A DNA stretch of 64,000 bases from Anaeramoeba flamelloides. Lineage: Eukaryota; Metamonada; Anaeramoebidae. The notes under the pieces are model-generated. The model worked only from the letters and a program-made list of their open reading frames with translations. It made no database searches and had not been told where the DNA came from. Position numbers and translations under genes: made by a program. Shown one piece after another: positions 63,661 through 64,000 of this stretch. Within the stretch, counting starts at the first letter, position 1; each line of letters begins with the position of its first letter. The DNA is taken from the NCBI GenBank assembly GCA_027625915.1, contig JANTQA010000015.1, positions 5,733,001 through 5,797,000 of the forward strand, read 5' to 3'.

Positions 63661-64000
63661 TCACAGAAAGTGAATAGACCCTTAAAGTTGTCAAAAGAGA
63701 AAATGAAAAAATTGAATTTTTATGAATTTTTAATAAAGGTGTTTTTTGAATAGCACCAAAAGCAATAAAAAAAAAAAATAGAAAAGAAGAAAAATTTTTC
63801 TAAAATTAGAATTAAAATAAATTGAACAGACTTAAGGTTTACAATCCCTGAAATTTGAATAAAGATTATCTTATGTAGGGTGTAGTGGCTTGTTAATTTG
63901 GTTCTTCTCTGATCGATCTTGTACTTGGTATGGATTATAAGAGTTGTTCAAAATGGCAATTTTGGACAATTTATTTTTAATTTTTCCGAAATCCGAATTG

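Larger units (their letters stand above)
60363..64000. other. Region upstream of the receptor exons, to the window edge
   Basis: The receptor's missing first exon and promoter should lie here on the minus strand, but I could not identify a start codon with a signal peptide and fitting donor (phase 2 is needed). The region also contains a solo MITE terminus at 61656 and the second family C copy (63110-63660). An open plus-strand stretch after a CTTCTGTAG site near 62156 has no known family. Confidence 0.5.

Overview
The window looks like nuclear DNA of an AT-rich, free-living protist. Its genes carry spliceosomal GT-AG introns, use TAA/TAG/TGA as stops, and encode proteins swollen by Asn and Lys/Glu tracts. 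Intergenic DNA and long introns are saturated with A/T runs. A large receptor that joins a bacterial-type SBBP propeller to GCC2/GCC3-like Cys repeats, together with KE-rich proteins, recalls the metamonad amoeba Anaeramoeba. That placement is an inference; Dictyostelium-like amoebae were considered, but the multi-kilobase introns and gaps fit them poorly.

Seven protein genes can be supported. From left to right they are: the 5' part of SEC24, the COPII cargo adaptor (minus strand, cut by the window edge); a membrane-anchored ATF6/CREB3-like bZIP factor (plus); a Furry/Tao3/Mor2 homologue of about 2,540 residues (minus); an RPRD/Rtt103-type CID protein that would bind the RNA polymerase II CTD (plus); a talin-head-like FERM protein without a rod (plus); exportin-1/CRM1 in four exons with a 7.3-kb third intron (plus); and a very large receptor-like protein with an SBBP propeller, sixteen short Cys repeats and several membrane helices (minus, at least eight exons). 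Splice junctions were placed by reading frame, phase and alignment to remembered family sequences. No tRNA, rRNA or CRISPR was seen.

The gaps and long introns hold several families of dispersed repeats. Family A is a 1.2-kb non-autonomous DNA transposon with AGGAAGTAAGTACATTT ends: three near full-length copies and one partial, two of the full-length ones inside long introns of the exportin and receptor genes. Other elements are a TA-flanked MITE in SEC24 intron 1, a 190-bp MITE, a 745-bp element bounded by TTAA, a perfect 128-bp inverted repeat, and three further repeat families present twice each.

The genes do not form a pathway or operon; they are independent housekeeping, regulatory and surface genes. 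The most notable points are the one-repeat-per-exon structure of the receptor (60-nt, phase 1-1 exons), the membrane-tethered bZIP with an RKVL site on the lumenal side, the Asn at the leptomycin-reactive Cys position of CRM1, and the way transposons account for the longest introns.
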